Shown here one piece after another: positions 25,191-33,450 of a DNA stretch of 64,000 bases. The stretch is taken from positions 34,182 to 98,181 of the forward strand of contig NZ_FPCD01000012.1 of NCBI RefSeq assembly GCF_900116865.1, written 5' to 3'. The notes beneath the pieces were generated by a model that was given only the letters and a program-made list of their open reading frames with translations, was not told where the DNA came from and did not search any database. Every line of letters starts with the position of its first letter. Within the stretch, counting starts at the first letter, position 1. Made by a program: the position numbers and the translations under genes. The stretch is from Butyrivibrio sp. M55 (GTDB taxonomy: Bacteria > Bacillota > Clostridia > Lachnospirales > Lachnospiraceae).

Positions 25191-25991
25191 TTACAAATAT
25201 TTTTTTATCATCGCATCTATCGTATTGTCACTTAATACATAGTTTCCGGTTTCAAATGTAACAATCAGCCTATCTCCCGGCACTATTCCATTTCTTATAT
25301 ATGTATCTATCTTTCTGACCGCTGTTTCTGCATATTGAGGGTCATCCATTCGGCCATCATGTTCCCAATACACTTCTTTTCCGGTCCTCCTGCTAATAAC
25401 TGTAAAGTCAGGAAATATGATCCCATATCCTTTTAGCTCAAGCGGACACTCATACTTATATTCTATCCCGCGTTCAAAGAATGTATCCGCTATTATTTTT
25501 TCACTCTTCGACCTGACTCTCTCGCCTTTCCTTGTATATATCTCCGGTGAATCCTCAGGAAAACTTTTCCCGTTATATTCTATTTCCTTCCACTCAGATA
25601 TTCTCTGTTCGAATGGAATCTCATACGCTCTGACTAATTTCTTTCTCGTAGGATTCATGCATGCATATATTTTTTCAATTTCATGATCATCATAATCCGC
25701 ATTTATTTTTTGTATCTGCTTAAGTCTCAAATCAACAAGTCTTTTTACCTTTTTGTCATATCCTTTCTGCGCAAGAGCTTTGATAAATTCGGCCTTTTCC
25801 TTTTTTATATAGTTTCCCTGATATATTGATTTCTTGTTTTCATCAGTACAATGCATATATTGAACAAGCTTCCCCGACGATGAAATCCTAAGTCGCCCCT
25901 CCGGGGCATCATCCAGCTGCTTATCAACTACAGCCTTTATTCTCAGAAGCCGTTCCTCCTCTTTATTTAGTAGCTCTTTTAATCCGTACAT
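25191..25991 (-). CDS. Putative PD-(D/E)XK nuclease-like protein (copy 1)
   Basis: This 266-residue protein has an N-terminal helical region (residues 1-150) and a C-terminal domain with VRSKSEKIIADTFF, YKYECPLEL, IIFPDFTVIS and VYWEHDGRMDDPQYAE. Glu 164, Asp 195 and Glu 210 have the order and spacing of the PD-(D/E)XK nuclease core, with His in place of the usual Lys after Glu 210. A paralogue with the same motifs lies at 54041. It is next to the SOS gene, which suggests a link with DNA processing or defence. Nuclease activity is inferred only from motifs. GGAGAAGTAA precedes the ATG. Confidence 0.65.
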   Translation of the reverse strand: MYGLKELLNKEEERLLRIKAVVDKQLDDAPEGRLRISSSGKLVQYMHCTDENKKSIYQGNYIKKEKAEFIKALAQKGYDKKVKRLVDLRLKQIQKINADYDDHEIEKIYACMNPTRKKLVRAYEIPFEQRISEWKEIEYNGKSFPEDSPEIYTRKGERVRSKSEKIIADTFFERGIEYKYECPLELKGYGIIFPDFTVISRRTGKEVYWEHDGRMDDPQYAETAVRKIDTYIRNGIVPGDRLIVTFETGNYVLSDNTIDAMIKKYL

Positions 25992-26516
25992 TTACTTCTC
26001 CTTCTTTTATCTTTGTTTAGCCAAATGACCAGATTATAGTCTATGCACTGCAACTTTTCTGAATAAGCCGATTAACCTCTGCTTTTTTACACTCTTTTCA
26101 CCACCTAGGCAGTGAAGATTTTTTAACTCGCAATGCCTAGATTAAGAATGTCCTGAATCTAAGCAGATAAATTTGCGCTTTATTTTTTATCCCTCTCTGA
26201 CTAGATTTAAGAAAAAAAAATATAAGCAGTGCCTCTACCAATTTTTTCTATAGATAACAGCAAAATACCTCTGCTCATAATGAAAACAGTGTAAATATGA
26301 GCAGTAATCATCCTCAAAAAGCAAATGCCTATTTCAAAATAGTTGGGAATATAAGCAGTGAAAAGACTCTAAACGTCACTGACTATATTGTGAAAATAGA
26401 ATTTATAGCAGTTTTTCAGACTAAAAACCGCTTCAAACATTATATACCTAATCCAAAAAAGTGACCACTATTTTTTAGTGATCACTTTTCATAAAAAATA
26501 AACTCATTACTTAGCC
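25992..26516. other. AT-rich gene-free interval with scattered GCAGTG words
   Basis: No credible gene is seen. The word GCAGTG or a one-base variant recurs at about 26107, 26226, 26302, 26354 and 26408, often as TAAGCAGTG. The stretch has several A or T homopolymers and no good ribosome sites. It may be a decayed segment. Its right end holds the terminator described separately. Confidence 0.4.
26455..26490. terminator. Rho-independent terminator
   Basis: AAAAGTGACCACTA and TAGTGATCACTTTT form a long stem with a T-rich loop and runs of A and T on both sides, so it can act in either direction. It is the first terminator downstream of the rlmD-like gene, beyond the duplicated segments. Confidence 0.75.
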
Positions 26517-26674
26517 ACGACTTGGCTTCGTGGACATCTATCGCATGGACAGCGTCGTCCTTCAGACTTCACAAGGAAGTTCTGCTCTCGCGCTAAGCGC
26601 GAGCCGGAACAACAGTCTTCTGTAAACTCAATCCGCGCTTTCAGCTTGATTTCGTTAAGAGAACGACTGTTTCA
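26517..26674. repeat. 158-bp direct repeat, copy 1 (vestigial rlmD 3' end)
   Basis: This segment is almost identical to 26707-26864, with a 190-bp offset. On the minus strand its end encodes ETVVLLTKSS and a TGA stop in frame, the conserved C-terminus of TrmA/RlmD-family methyltransferases, but with no gene body upstream. It contains the palindrome CTCGCGCTAAGCGCGAG. It is best explained as a duplication of the gene tail plus its downstream DNA. Confidence 0.8.
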
Positions 26675-26706
26675 GCGGTTCGATGTCTCCACTCAGCCTA
26701 CGTCTT

Positions 26707-26864
26707 ACGACTTGGCTTCGTGGACATCTATCGCATGGACAGCGTCGTCCTTCAGACTTCACAAGGAAGTTCTGCTCTCGCGCTTCGCGCGAGCCAGAAC
26801 AACAGTCTTCTGTAAACTCAATCCGCGCTTTCAGCTTGATTTCGTTAACAGACAGACTGTTTCA
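26707..26864. repeat. 158-bp direct repeat, copy 2 (includes rlmD 3' end)
   Basis: This copy overlaps the last 34 bp of the methyltransferase gene, encoding ETVCLLTKSS and the TGA stop. The internal palindrome reads CTCGCGCTTCGCGCGAG, so the loop differs from copy 1 while the stem is kept. A few substitutions elsewhere show that the duplication is not brand new. Confidence 0.8.
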
Positions 26865-28132
26865 ATGCTCCTTGTAAACGGGAACATATCTACAGGGATT
26901 GCTTTCTTCACCTTATAGCCGCCTTTTGTGATAAACTCAAGGTCTCGCGCGAGAGAATCAGGACTACATGAGATGTAGACAATCTTCTTTGGCGAAAGAT
27001 TTATCATTGAATTGATAAATTCAATTGTTGAGCCTGAACGCGGCGGATCCATGAATACAACATCCGCTTTGTCTCCGGAGTCAGCCATCTGCTGCATGAA
27101 TTTGGTGGCGTCATTTTTGTAGAAGGTGATATTCTTAACTTCATTTATCTTGGCATTTAATATGGCATCCTTTACCGCATCGCCATTGAGCTCAACACTT
27201 ATAACCTCTTTAACATGAGGACTTGCGATTATTCCGATCGTGCCAACGCCGCTGTAGCAGTCAAGTGCAATCTCATCGCCGGAGAAGTCAGCCATATCGA
27301 TTGCAGTCTTGTACAAAAGCTCAGTCTGAACAGGATTAACCTGGTAGAAAGACTTAGGGCTTATCTTAAACTTCATTCCGCAGCATGTATCATAGATAAA
27401 TCCGGGGCCGTAAAGAGGCTTCTCTTTATCACCGAGTATCATGCTTGTCTGCTTGTCATTTACGTTAAGGACAATCGTCGTAATCTCGGGATGCTCTTTT
27501 CTGAGCGCCTTAACAAAGTTATTCTTAGACGGGAAAATAGGTGATACCGTAACAAGAACAACCATTATCTCCCCGCTGTATCTGCCTATTCTGATAAGCA
27601 CATGGCGAAGAAGGCCAAAACCATTATCTTCATCATAGGTCTTTATCTTAAACGACCTGAGCATTCCCCTGATAGAAGCAATAATGGCATCTGCCTTTTG
27701 ATCCTCAAGTAGACAACTCTCTACAGGCACAACTTCGTGGCTTCCCTCTTTGTAAATTCCCGAAATGGGATTGCCCTTCCTGTCATGACTGAACACCGCA
27801 TGAACCTTGCATCTGTAATGCTCAGGCTTCTCCATTCCGATAAATGACTCAACCTTGGTATACGGCTCAAGAAGCTCTGCAAGACGCGCGTGCTTTAAGT
27901 TAAGCTGTTTCTTATATGGTGTATCTATCATCTGGCAAGCTCCGCACTTCTTGAAATACGGGCATCTGCTCTTTTTTACGGCAGCACTCTTGTCATTACC
28001 GTTTTCTTTAACTCCCGTTCTCTTCTGAGGATTTCCGGCCACGCTTTTTCTCGAAGCCTCACCCTTAAAAGGTTTACGTGCCGTCTTTGCCTTTTCAGTA
28101 TTCTTTTTATAAACATTCTTTTTCTCAGCCAT
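26831..28132 (-). CDS. 23S rRNA (uracil-5)-methyltransferase, RlmD/RumA family
   Basis: This 433-residue SAM-dependent enzyme methylates uracil C5 in RNA. It has a Lys-rich N-terminal tail of about 60 residues, the 4Fe-4S cysteine motif CPYFKKCGACQMID, the SAM site LDCYSGVGTIGI, the motif VFMDPPRSG, the catalytic-Cys region IVYISCSPDSLARDL and the C-terminal ETVCLL. There is no TRAM domain, as in many short Firmicute paralogues. The start is at MAEKKNVYKK, where GGAG lies 6 nt upstream; an earlier ATG lacks a ribosome site. Whether it targets U1939, U747 or another site cannot be told from the sequence. Confidence 0.9.
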   Translation of the reverse strand: MAEKKNVYKKNTEKAKTARKPFKGEASRKSVAGNPQKRTGVKENGNDKSAAVKKSRCPYFKKCGACQMIDTPYKKQLNLKHARLAELLEPYTKVESFIGMEKPEHYRCKVHAVFSHDRKGNPISGIYKEGSHEVVPVESCLLEDQKADAIIASIRGMLRSFKIKTYDEDNGFGLLRHVLIRIGRYSGEIMVVLVTVSPIFPSKNNFVKALRKEHPEITTIVLNVNDKQTSMILGDKEKPLYGPGFIYDTCCGMKFKISPKSFYQVNPVQTELLYKTAIDMADFSGDEIALDCYSGVGTIGIIASPHVKEVISVELNGDAVKDAILNAKINEVKNITFYKNDATKFMQQMADSGDKADVVFMDPPRSGSTIEFINSMINLSPKKIVYISCSPDSLARDLEFITKGGYKVKKAIPVDMFPFTRSIETVCLLTKSS

Positions 28133-28166
28133 AAGAATCTCCAAAAATAAGTGATCTATATATAAA

Positions 28167-28188
28167 AGCATTTCGCTCGCGAAATGCT
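28167..28188. repeat. Palindromic GCTCGCG-type hairpin upstream of rlmD-like gene
   Basis: AGCATTTCG and CGAAATGCT form a perfect 9-bp stem with loop CTCG, directly followed by a second GC-rich word GCGCGAGC. Related CTCGCG/CGCGAG palindromes lie in the 158-bp repeats, in the terminator at 6544 and in the kdgK leader. It has the look of a small REP-like element. Confidence 0.5.
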
Positions 28189-28244
28189 AGCGCGAGCGGT
28201 ATTGCGAAGCAATTATTTTCCCTTCCGTGAGCTGCGCATCCAAT

Positions 28245-28276
28245 AAAAAATAGAGGAAACAATGTCTCCCCTATTC
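28245..28276 (-). terminator. Rho-independent terminator
   Basis: The minus strand reads AATAGGGGAGACA, loop TTG, TTTCCTCTATT then a T-run. It follows the stop codon of the small conserved gene at 28292 and separates it from the rlmD-like gene. Confidence 0.75.
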
Positions 28277-28291
28277 TGCATGCTCAACTTA

Positions 28292-28675
28292 TCATTCGTC
28301 GTCAGAAATTTCTTCAATCTTTAAAGCAGGTAATATCATAGGATCGGGCTGTGACTTAACAGCTTCGCTTCTTCTGCGAATTCGATCCTCAGCATCAAAA
28401 TCGCCGTAGTCTTTATACTTGATTCCATCAATTCCTTCGGAAATCTCTTTCGCTCTCGCAAGCTCATTTTTATTTATCTTGAATGTACAAACAATCTTGT
28501 TGCCTTTTCTGTCGAACAATCTCTGCAAAAAAGACTTGTCCTGCCATTCTATGAAATATGATATCCTATGCGCAAGAAAGCGCTCCTCAAGCATTTTCTT
28601 GGAATCAATGCTGTATACCCTGCAAAAAGGTATCTCATTGTTAAAAACCTGATTTGTCTGGATAATAGATGACAT
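28292..28675 (-). CDS. Conserved protein of unknown function, 127 residues
   Basis: I do not recognise a named family. The protein has no signal peptide or membrane helix. It shows an N-terminal alpha/beta part (VYSIDSKKMLEERFLAHRIS, ISYFIEWQDKSFLQRLF), a KIVCTFKINKNELARAKEI segment, then a charged acidic tail (EEISDDE). A GTGAGG ribosome site lies before the ATG. It has its own terminator and appears to be a single-gene unit. Composition and codon use look native. Confidence 0.7.
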   Translation of the reverse strand: MSSIIQTNQVFNNEIPFCRVYSIDSKKMLEERFLAHRISYFIEWQDKSFLQRLFDRKGNKIVCTFKINKNELARAKEISEGIDGIKYKDYGDFDAEDRIRRRSEAVKSQPDPMILPALKIEEISDDE

Positions 28676-28803
28676 AAAAACCTCACAAAAAAATACAATT
28701 TATAGGAAACGCCTAACCTCCCAGCATTCCTACGATATTGATTATACCTTAGAGGTTTCATTCTTTCAATTATTCTTTTAACCAAAAACAATTCAATTAT
28801 CGG

Positions 28804-29559
28804 TTATTTGATATTCACATCGCCCATAGCACTCTCAACATTGATAGTTCCATTGCTGCCCGGCTTGGTATATTTATTTGATACAGTTTCTCCGTCAACC
28901 TTGCATTTTCCCATTGCGACATCAAGTTCCAGACCATACTCTGAAATATCTTTTACAAGATCCGCCTCAAAATTTCCCATTGCAAGCTCTGCGTCAATAG
29001 TTATGACATCAACGTTCTTAAGGGACACATCACCCATATCGGCTTCCAGGTCAATACTGTCAACAGAAAGATCCTCTATGCCAATGTCGCCCATCGCGCA
29101 CTCAATATCCATCTTTTTAGCTGAAACGCCCAAAATATCGGCATCTCCAAGAGCACATTGAAACGTAATTTCTTCAAGCGCCGTACCTTCAGGCACCGTT
29201 ATTGTCAACTTATTGTCGACGCCATGCATATTTCTCTTGTTTGGTTTAAAAATATTAAAACCTACACTATTTGTTTTGCGCTGATAAACCTCAAGAGTAT
29301 CATTGTCCGCTTTAAACTCAGGCAAAAGTTCTTTTAACCCGGAAAAACTTGCAGAAAACTTATCGCCGGTAGTAACAGTCATATCTACAAGACCTGCATC
29401 AACATCTATCTTTTTGAAACTGTCAAAGTCGTAACTGACATCTACAACTTCATCGGTTTTATCCTTATTTCCAAAAAGTCCGTACATATGATAGGCACTG
29501 CCAAAAACCACCGCACCAAAAGTGATTGCAGCCAATATTATCAAATATATCTTTTTCAT
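28804..29559 (-). CDS. DUF4097-family beta-helix envelope protein
   Basis: This 251-residue protein has one N-terminal membrane or signal segment (MKKIYLIILAAITFGAVVFG) followed by a repetitive beta-structure: successive strands carry the pattern AMGDVxL/xDVxAMG (CALGDADILGV, CAMGDIGIEDLSV, ADMGDVSLKNVDV, LAMGNFEADLV, VAMGKCKVDGE, ESAMGDVNIK). This is the DUF4097 right-handed beta-helix type. It is the third gene of a PadR-DUF1700-DUF4097 set, commonly found together in Firmicutes and thought to respond to envelope or antibiotic stress. The molecular role is unknown. Confidence 0.85.
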   Translation of the reverse strand: MKKIYLIILAAITFGAVVFGSAYHMYGLFGNKDKTDEVVDVSYDFDSFKKIDVDAGLVDMTVTTGDKFSASFSGLKELLPEFKADNDTLEVYQRKTNSVGFNIFKPNKRNMHGVDNKLTITVPEGTALEEITFQCALGDADILGVSAKKMDIECAMGDIGIEDLSVDSIDLEADMGDVSLKNVDVITIDAELAMGNFEADLVKDISEYGLELDVAMGKCKVDGETVSNKYTKPGSNGTINVESAMGDVNIK

Positions 29560-29576
29560 TTATTTCTCCCGCTCCA

Positions 29577-30542
29577 TCACCACTTGGTATTAAAAAGAGA
29601 CTTCATAATGCCGTTAAAAACTGCCGCAAGCGGCCATATGATCCATGTAATATGCCAGTCAAACGAAATAAAACTCCAGATTATGTATATACATGTGACC
29701 GTTCTCCAATAAACCGACATCACCTCTGCCGCTTTCTTTTTATCCGTATATGGTTCTTTTGTAGCGCGAACGGCTTCGTAATTGCCGGCAACCGTTCCTG
29801 TACCGTTAAGAGAAAGAAGCTTTGCATATGCGCTGTCCTTGGCTCCGGAAGCGATGATAAGAAGCACTCCGATTCCGACGATAACAAACAACATTGCAGG
29901 GCCTACAATAACGTAATAATAATCCTTTGCAGAAAACAATCCTTCAAAAATAATAACGGGAACTACGCTCACAATGCAGAACATAATTCCTATGGTAAGC
30001 ATAAGAGCCTTACTCATCATATTGTTCTTCTTGGCTGTGTATACATACTCTGCCGTAGAATAATCAATGCAACAAAGCGTGTTATCAAGGAACTTCCACT
30101 GTGACATACGAATGTTAGCCCACACGATAAGCCCCACTCCGACACTCACATCGATGAAAAGAAGCGCAGCTCCGATATCATTCAGAATAATAGGGAATAT
30201 GGGAGAAAAGATAATAAGCATAACCCCAAGACCGATGAGCATTCTGCTCTGAGCCGCATCATAAATATAATTTCTTGCTTCTTCATTGGTCAAAAGACGT
30301 CTCTCAGAGATTTCCGCACCTCCGACAACGCTCTCGATTCCAAGAGATTCGGCAAGTTCCTCGAGATTTCCAAATTCCGAGATTACAATTCCAACGGCTT
30401 CGTTCTGTGGTTTTCCTTCAGAAATAAGTTCGGTAAACTTGTCCTCCATCATACTCAGAAGCTCATTCTTCGCACACATAACTTCAGGAGTATTGGGCAA
30501 ATTCGCAAACATAGATTCCAAATAATTTCTTATCGTTTCCAT
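29577..30542 (-). CDS. DUF1700-type membrane protein (permease prefix domain)
   Basis: This 321-residue protein has a cytoplasmic N-terminal domain of about 75 residues (ESMFANLPNTPEVMCAKNEL, MMEDKFTELISEGKPQNEAV, GIVISEFGNLEELAESLGI), the typical permease-prefix/DUF1700 fold, followed by about six to seven membrane helices. It overlaps the PadR gene by one base and is 17 bp from the DUF4097 gene. It is probably a membrane partner of that three-gene regulatory unit. Biochemical function is not known. Confidence 0.85.
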   Translation of the reverse strand: METIRNYLESMFANLPNTPEVMCAKNELLSMMEDKFTELISEGKPQNEAVGIVISEFGNLEELAESLGIESVVGGAEISERRLLTNEEARNYIYDAAQSRMLIGLGVMLIIFSPIFPIILNDIGAALLFIDVSVGVGLIVWANIRMSQWKFLDNTLCCIDYSTAEYVYTAKKNNMMSKALMLTIGIMFCIVSVVPVIIFEGLFSAKDYYYVIVGPAMLFVIVGIGVLLIIASGAKDSAYAKLLSLNGTGTVAGNYEAVRATKEPYTDKKKAAEVMSVYWRTVTCIYIIWSFISFDWHITWIIWPLAAVFNGIMKSLFNTKW

Positions 30543-30877
30543 TACTTGTCTCCTCTAATAAAGTTCTCCACTACTTCTTTGGTAAGTGTCCATTCAAGAC
30601 ACTTTTCATGATAATAATTCTTTCCACTCTCTGTTATCTTGTAGTATGTCCTCTTCTTACCGTTATCAGCATTCTGGCTGTAGGACTCTACATATCCGTT
30701 TTTCTCCATTCTGGTAAATGCAGAATACAACGTAGTTTCCTTGATTATATACTTTTCTTCAGACAAAGCTCTTATCTTCTTAGATATTTCATAGCCATAG
30801 GATGGTTCTTCCATCAATATAAACAGGATCATCGTGTCATTGTATCCTCTAATGACATCACTGCTAATCTCTATCAT
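30542..30877 (-). CDS. PadR-family transcriptional regulator
   Basis: This 111-residue winged-helix repressor shows LFILMEEPSYGYEISKKIRA, IIKETTLYSAFTRMEKNGYV and KKRTYYKITESGKNYY, the PadR core. It is the first gene of the PadR-DUF1700-DUF4097 operon. PadR proteins usually repress their own operon until a phenolic or antimicrobial compound binds. No clear operator was identified in the short leader. Confidence 0.9.
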   Translation of the reverse strand: MIEISSDVIRGYNDTMILFILMEEPSYGYEISKKIRALSEEKYIIKETTLYSAFTRMEKNGYVESYSQNADNGKKRTYYKITESGKNYYHEKCLEWTLTKEVVENFIRGDK

Positions 30878-30996
30878 TTATAACCTCCTCTTGAGATATT
30901 AAATCCATACTATGCCTGTCGTAGTAAATATACTCCGACTGCCGAAGTATGTCAAGGAAAAAAACGAACTTTTCAGTCCGCATTTTTTCCAAGCGT

Positions 30997-32046
30997 TTAT
31001 TTTGAATAAATTCTTTTCTTTAAAACCTTAAAAATGAACGTCAACAGTCCTCCAAAAGTCATTGAAAAAATGCAATACACAATTGAAGACCAAAACATCT
31101 TGTAATCACCTTTAAAATCAAAAAACTTCTTAAAAAACGGACCGATAACCGGATCCAAAAGATATATTCCAAACGTCAGCGCACCCAAAGCCGAAATCAC
31201 TCCATCTGCGCGGTGACCGCTTTTTAAAACCGATTTTTTTACAAACACAAACACCGATATTACCATTATGAAAACAAATCCGTCAAACGACTCTCCGCTC
31301 CCTGATATAAGCAGTGCAACGACTCCGAGAATACCCGCTGCCACAAACAAAGCTGCAAGAAGTATCCTGTTGGAATAAAATGTTTCTTTTTCATCAAAAC
31401 ATCTGTCGAGCCCATAGCCAATAAGCGGATAAAAGACGCAATCCACTATGATTATCGCAGGCTGAAATTCGTGTGCAATATGCATATTACTGCCCGTTAT
31501 ACTGTTCGCGATCAAAAACAGCATAGGAATAACAGCGCCGATAATAAATCTGACGCCTATCAGATAAAAAACATCTCTCGTGTTCATTCTTACTGCTATG
31601 GATCTTAGAAACGGAAGAATCAAAAGAATCCCCAGATATGCGTACAGATACCAATAAGGCCCTGCACCGTCAACCGTCGCCGACGCAAAATTCCTGATAA
31701 ATCCGGGAATGTAGAATTCTCCTTTATAACAAAAATGCGAAACGATACTAAATCCCAACAGTATCGCAAACATCTTAGAAATCCTGCCAAATATATCTTT
31801 GTAGTCCCTGTCTCTGCTAAGAAGCAGACTTCCCGTTATCATGTAAAAGACAGGAACATTTATCTTTACCGTCATCGCAATAAACAGGCGCACAAACGAA
31901 AGAACCGTCAATGCACCCGTATCATATTCATATAGCTTTATACACCCTTGCGTGTGATTAAAAACAACCAAAAAACATGCAATCAGTCTAAGCAGATCCA
32001 GATGTGCGAATCTGCCGCTCCCCAATGCCTTCTCCTTATGAAGCAA
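30997..32046 (-). CDS. Acyltransferase 3 family membrane protein
   Basis: This 349-residue protein has about ten membrane helices and the start of an Acyl_transf_3 domain: HLDLLRLIACFLVVFNHT with the conserved His, then INVPVFYMITGSLLL. Such enzymes O-acylate surface polysaccharides or other envelope sugars. Translation seems to begin at a TTG, 8 nt after GGGGGA; no in-frame ATG lies before the conserved first helix. It follows the HD-GYP gene by 26 bp and may be co-transcribed with it. The acceptor is unknown. Confidence 0.82.
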   Translation of the reverse strand: MLHKEKALGSGRFAHLDLLRLIACFLVVFNHTQGCIKLYEYDTGALTVLSFVRLFIAMTVKINVPVFYMITGSLLLSRDRDYKDIFGRISKMFAILLGFSIVSHFCYKGEFYIPGFIRNFASATVDGAGPYWYLYAYLGILLILPFLRSIAVRMNTRDVFYLIGVRFIIGAVIPMLFLIANSITGSNMHIAHEFQPAIIIVDCVFYPLIGYGLDRCFDEKETFYSNRILLAALFVAAGILGVVALLISGSGESFDGFVFIMVISVFVFVKKSVLKSGHRADGVISALGALTFGIYLLDPVIGPFFKKFFDFKGDYKMFWSSIVYCIFSMTFGGLLTFIFKVLKKRIYSK

Positions 32047-32072
32047 GCACAGTTCCCCCTTCGATTTTCATA

Positions 32073-33332
32073 TTATAATCCCATGTAAAGTCCGGGAATA
32101 TCCTCTTCACTGATATGGAGCTTGTCGTCGCCACCTTCGTCTTCGGCAGTCTCCATCTTAACAACGTTAACGTAACCATCGTTGATCATATCAACCATGT
32201 ACGGAACAATCTCGGGATCGAACTGACTTCCGGATCCCTTCTGCATCTCTTCTATGATCTCATCCTTACTAAGATGTCTTCTGTACACACGGTTACTGGA
32301 CATGGCATCGTAAGAATCCGCAACTCCTACTATTCTGGCATAAAGAGGAATCTCACTGCCCTTAAGTCCCTCGGGATATCCCTTTCCGTCAAATCTCTCA
32401 TGGTGATAAAGAGCTGTCTCTCTGACGCCCTTAAGTGACGAAAGCTGCTTAAGCATGTTACCGCCGGCAACCGTATGATTCTGGACAAGCTGTCTCTCCT
32501 CATTTGTAAGTTTACCGGGCTTGTTGAGAATTGCATCCGGAACGCTTATCTTACCTGCGTCGTGCAAAAGACCTGCATAGTAGACATTCTGTATCTCAGA
32601 TTCCGTAAGGTGCATTCTCTTTGAAATCTCGGCGGCGTACATCGCCACTCTTCTGGAATGGCCCCTTGTATACGGATCCTTGGCATCGATAAAGCTGATG
32701 AACGTATTCATAGACTGAAGAATAATCCTGATATCATTCTTCTGTTTCTTCAAGAAGCTGATTGAATTGTACTTTACAACCATGTAACTTGCGCAGAAAA
32801 CTATCCACAAAACAAATAGTGCGGAAATGAGCTTATTACCTAACGTACTTCCTGTAGGATCAAGTTTAAATCCTGTGATAACCATACTTGTAGGTGCGTA
32901 ATCAACAGACGCATCTATAGACATTCCAAACTCACAGCTCTCACCTGCCTTGATAGTCATATTGTTATAAAGAGGTGAAAAAATATAACTATCTCCCTCA
33001 GGTGCACCTTCAACATTATGTACATCTATAACTTTTACAGTCGGAAAATATGCCATCTTGAGATTCCAGTTCGTTATATCGGTATCTCCCGAATTAACAA
33101 TCTCAATCTCATATTGGGTTAATGAACCGTTTTCAGTTTTCTGAACCAACGTCTTGGAAACCTTGGCATAAAGATCATCAGAAAGCTTTGCACCGGTAAG
33201 ACTAAGTTTACTCGTATACACAGATGAAACGTTATTATGTGTAATAAGTCTTTCTACATAAAAAGCTGTTATCAATATCATTAATACTGATAATAGAGTC
33301 AAGAATGTATTGACCGTCTTATCAAATTTCAT
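32073..33332 (-). CDS. HD-GYP phosphodiesterase with CBM2-like extracellular domain
   Basis: This 419-residue protein is likely a c-di-GMP phosphodiesterase controlled by an outer sensor. A first helix (residues 8-30) is followed by an extracellular domain of about 130 residues with YEIEIVNSGDTDITNWNLKM, FSPLYNNMTIKAGESCEFGM, the strand and motif pattern of CBM2 cellulose-binding modules (Trp after the N-terminal strand, Tyr-Asn near the C-terminal Gly-Phe-Gly region). A second helix (VLWIVFCASYMVV) leads to the HD-GYP domain with LLHDAGKISVPD and HHERFDGKGYPEGLKG, both intact. The start is the ATG after GTGAGG. The CBM2 comparison is from pattern only. Confidence 0.82.
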   Translation of the reverse strand: MKFDKTVNTFLTLLSVLMILITAFYVERLITHNNVSSVYTSKLSLTGAKLSDDLYAKVSKTLVQKTENGSLTQYEIEIVNSGDTDITNWNLKMAYFPTVKVIDVHNVEGAPEGDSYIFSPLYNNMTIKAGESCEFGMSIDASVDYAPTSMVITGFKLDPTGSTLGNKLISALFVLWIVFCASYMVVKYNSISFLKKQKNDIRIILQSMNTFISFIDAKDPYTRGHSRRVAMYAAEISKRMHLTESEIQNVYYAGLLHDAGKISVPDAILNKPGKLTNEERQLVQNHTVAGGNMLKQLSSLKGVRETALYHHERFDGKGYPEGLKGSEIPLYARIVGVADSYDAMSSNRVYRRHLSKDEIIEEMQKGSGSQFDPEIVPYMVDMINDGYVNVVKMETAEDEGGDDKLHISEEDIPGLYMGL

Positions 33333-33384
33333 TATTTGATTCCTCACATCTACTTTGTTTCAAACTTTCGCAAATATATTATAC

Positions 33385-33417
33385 AAAAAACACCGTACAT
33401 TTAACAATGCACGGTGC
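33385..33417 (-). terminator. Rho-independent terminator of the kduI-kduD-eda-kdgK operon
   Basis: The minus strand reads AGCACCGTGCAT, loop, ATGTACGGTG followed by six T residues. It lies about 35 bp after the kdgK stop codon. A TATAAT just beyond the T-run is probably the -10 box for the HD-GYP gene. Confidence 0.82.
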
Positions 33418-33450
33418 TAATGTTATTAAAAAATTTTTATAAAAAATAAA

